Positions 62,988 through 64,000 of a stretch of DNA of 64,000 nt are shown piece by piece. Position 1 is the first letter of the stretch. Every line of letters starts with the position of its first letter. This stretch comes from Roseateles oligotrophus (lineage in GTDB: Bacteria; Pseudomonadota; Gammaproteobacteria; Burkholderiales; Burkholderiaceae_C). Made by a program: the position numbers and the translations under genes. The notes under the pieces are model-generated. The model worked only from the letters and a program-made list of their open reading frames with translations, ran no database searches and had not been told where the DNA came from. The stretch covers positions 1 to 64,000 of the forward strand of contig NZ_JAJIRN010000004.1 of the NCBI RefSeq assembly GCF_025717515.1, in the 5' to 3' direction.

Positions 62988-64000
62988 TCAGTGCTCGGAC
63001 CTGGCCTGCCGACCCATCAGCAAATCAACCGCAGCCACCGGGCTCAGCCGCCCCTCCAGCACCGCCACCACCGCCGCGGTGATGGGCATGTCGACACCCT
63101 TGAGCTGCGCCCGAGCCAACACCGTCGGCGCGCTGTAGACACCCTCGGCCACATGACCCAGATCGTGCAGAATTTTCTCCAGCGGCAAACCTTCGGCCAG
63201 CAACAGGCCGACGCGCCGATTGCGCGACAAATCGCCGGTTGCGGTCAGCACCAGGTCACCCATGCCGGACAAGCCCATAAAAGTTTCGCTGCGCGCACCC
63301 AGCGCCAACCCCAAGCGCAGCATCTCCGCCAAACCCCGCGTGATCAAGGCGGCACGGGCATTCAAGCCGGGTGCATCACCGATCACGCCGATCCGCTCGG
63401 CTCGCAGGCGCAGACCGTCGGCCGTGCCGACCGCAATCGCCATCACGTTTTTGACCGCGCCGCCGACCTCGACACCGACCGGGTCGACCGAGGTGTAGAC
63501 GCGCAGGCGCTCGCTGTGAAAAGCCGCCACAGCGGCCAGCGCCAGCTCGGCGTCCTCGCTGGCCGCGACCAGGGCAGTCGGCTGGCCCGCCGCGACCTCC
63601 TGGGCAAAGCTCGGCCCCGACAAAATGCCCGCGCGCAGGCGCGGCTGCACCTCCCGAGCAATCTCGTGCCCCAGCAGGCCGGTGCCGGCCTCAAAACCCT
63701 TGCACAGCCACAGCACCCGGGCGCCGTCAGGCAAGCCGGCCAACATGCCGCGCAACGCGGCCATCGGCGTGGCCACCACGATCAGGCCCTCATCATCTTG
63801 CGTGGCATGGGCCACGGCGGCGGCCAAATCGGCTTCAATCCGCAGCGCAGCAGGCAACACCGCCTCGGGCAAATATTGCGTGTTGCGTGCCGATGCGCGC
63901 ATCACGGCGACCGCGGCAGCATCGCGCGCCCACAGCATCACATCATGGCGCGCGCTGGCCTGTATGGCCAAGGCCGTTCCCCAGGCGCCGGCCCCCAAAA
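62988..64000 (-). CDS. gpsA: NAD(P)-dependent glycerol-3-phosphate dehydrogenase (5' end outside window)
   Basis: About 337 codons are visible. [17 protein letters not shown] is the N-terminal Rossmann motif, so only a few N-terminal residues are missing beyond the right edge. [40 protein letters not shown] (with the catalytic Lys) and [20 protein letters not shown] complete the family set. It makes sn-glycerol 3-phosphate for phospholipid synthesis. The TTG visible near the edge encodes an internal Leu and is not the start. Confidence 0.96.
   Translation of the reverse strand, partial: LGAGAWGTALAIQASARHDVMLWARDAAAVAVMRASARNTQYLPEAVLPAALRIEADLAAAVAHATQDDEGLIVVATPMAALRGMLAGLPDGARVLWLCKGFEAGTGLLGHEIAREVQPRLRAGILSGPSFAQEVAAGQPTALVAASEDAELALAAVAAFHSERLRVYTSVDPVGVEVGGAVKNVMAIAVGTADGLRLRAERIGVIGDAPGLNARAALITRGLAEMLRLGLALGARSETFMGLSGMGDLVLTATGDLSRNRRVGLLLAEGLPLEKILHDLGHVAEGVYSAPTVLARAQLKGVDMPITAAVVAVLEGRLSPVAAVDLLMGRQARSEH

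Noticed and set aside
1-64000. CRISPR arrays, tRNA/rRNA genes, prophage or toxin-antitoxin modules
   Set aside because: No regularly spaced repeats, cloverleaf-like sequences, phage structural genes or paired small toxin/antitoxin frames were recognised by reading both strands; a dedicated tRNA/ncRNA search was not possible.

Overview
The window looks like chromosomal DNA of a beta-proteobacterium of the order Burkholderiales, probably near the Roseateles/Paucibacter/Rubrivivax group. The grounds are gene content and order, not a search: a cytochrome c oxidase locus with DUF2970, DUF2909 and a 38-residue small assembly protein, a Bug-type solute-binding protein, an rpoH with an intact RpoH box, and high-G+C housekeeping genes.

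Left part (1-39.5 kb): one long surface-polysaccharide island, transcribed entirely on the minus strand, with IS66 debris at its left end and lysS at its right. Read in the direction of transcription it holds: (a) 39.5-29.2 kb, a tightly overlapped run with a WbpB/D/E-type UDP-sugar set, a flippase, an acyltransferase, two glycosyltransferases, a methyltransferase, an aminotransferase and an initiating phosphoglycosyl transferase with an unusual domain order; (b) 29.0-25.3 kb, the outer-membrane exporter Wza and a Wzz-like chain-length regulator; (c) 24.8-20.8 kb, a Ugd-type dehydrogenase and a second WbpB/D/E set; (d) 20.4-17.8 kb, HisH/HisF/WbpG-type amidation genes; (e) 17.8-11.0 kb, the second flippase, a methyltransferase, a Wzy-like polymerase and three glycosyltransferases, visibly richer in A+T; (f) 10.1-5.6 kb, UDP-L-FucNAc synthesis (wbjB, wbjC, wbjD) with its wbuB-type transferase; (g) 5.6-0.6 kb, a bacillosamine-like set: PglC-type transferase, acetyltransferase, aminotransferase and WbpM/PglF-type dehydratase. 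Relics of an ISAs1 transposase, a gmd gene and a second acetyltransferase mark a mosaic history. Two initiating transferases and two flippases but only one polymerase suggest that two different glycans are built here.

Right part (39.5-64 kb): ordinary chromosome. lysS, a crotonase, a DUF3108 protein, an M61 peptidase, a DUF3429 protein, dsbC, a UbiH-family hydroxylase, ychF, cheW and rpoH; then a complete aerobic terminal oxidase locus on the minus strand (ctaC, ctaD, small assembly protein, ctaG, DUF2970, ctaE, surf1, a SCO-like protein, ctaA, ctaB, sco), interrupted only by a DUF2909 gene on the other strand; then a BioC-like methyltransferase, comF, trmL, a Bug-family binding protein and gpsA, which runs off the right edge. 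A near-perfect CIRCE (HrcA) operator sits just upstream of rpoH.

No tRNA, rRNA, CRISPR array or prophage was recognised. Functions are assigned from sequence motifs and gene context by eye; sugar identities are inferences.
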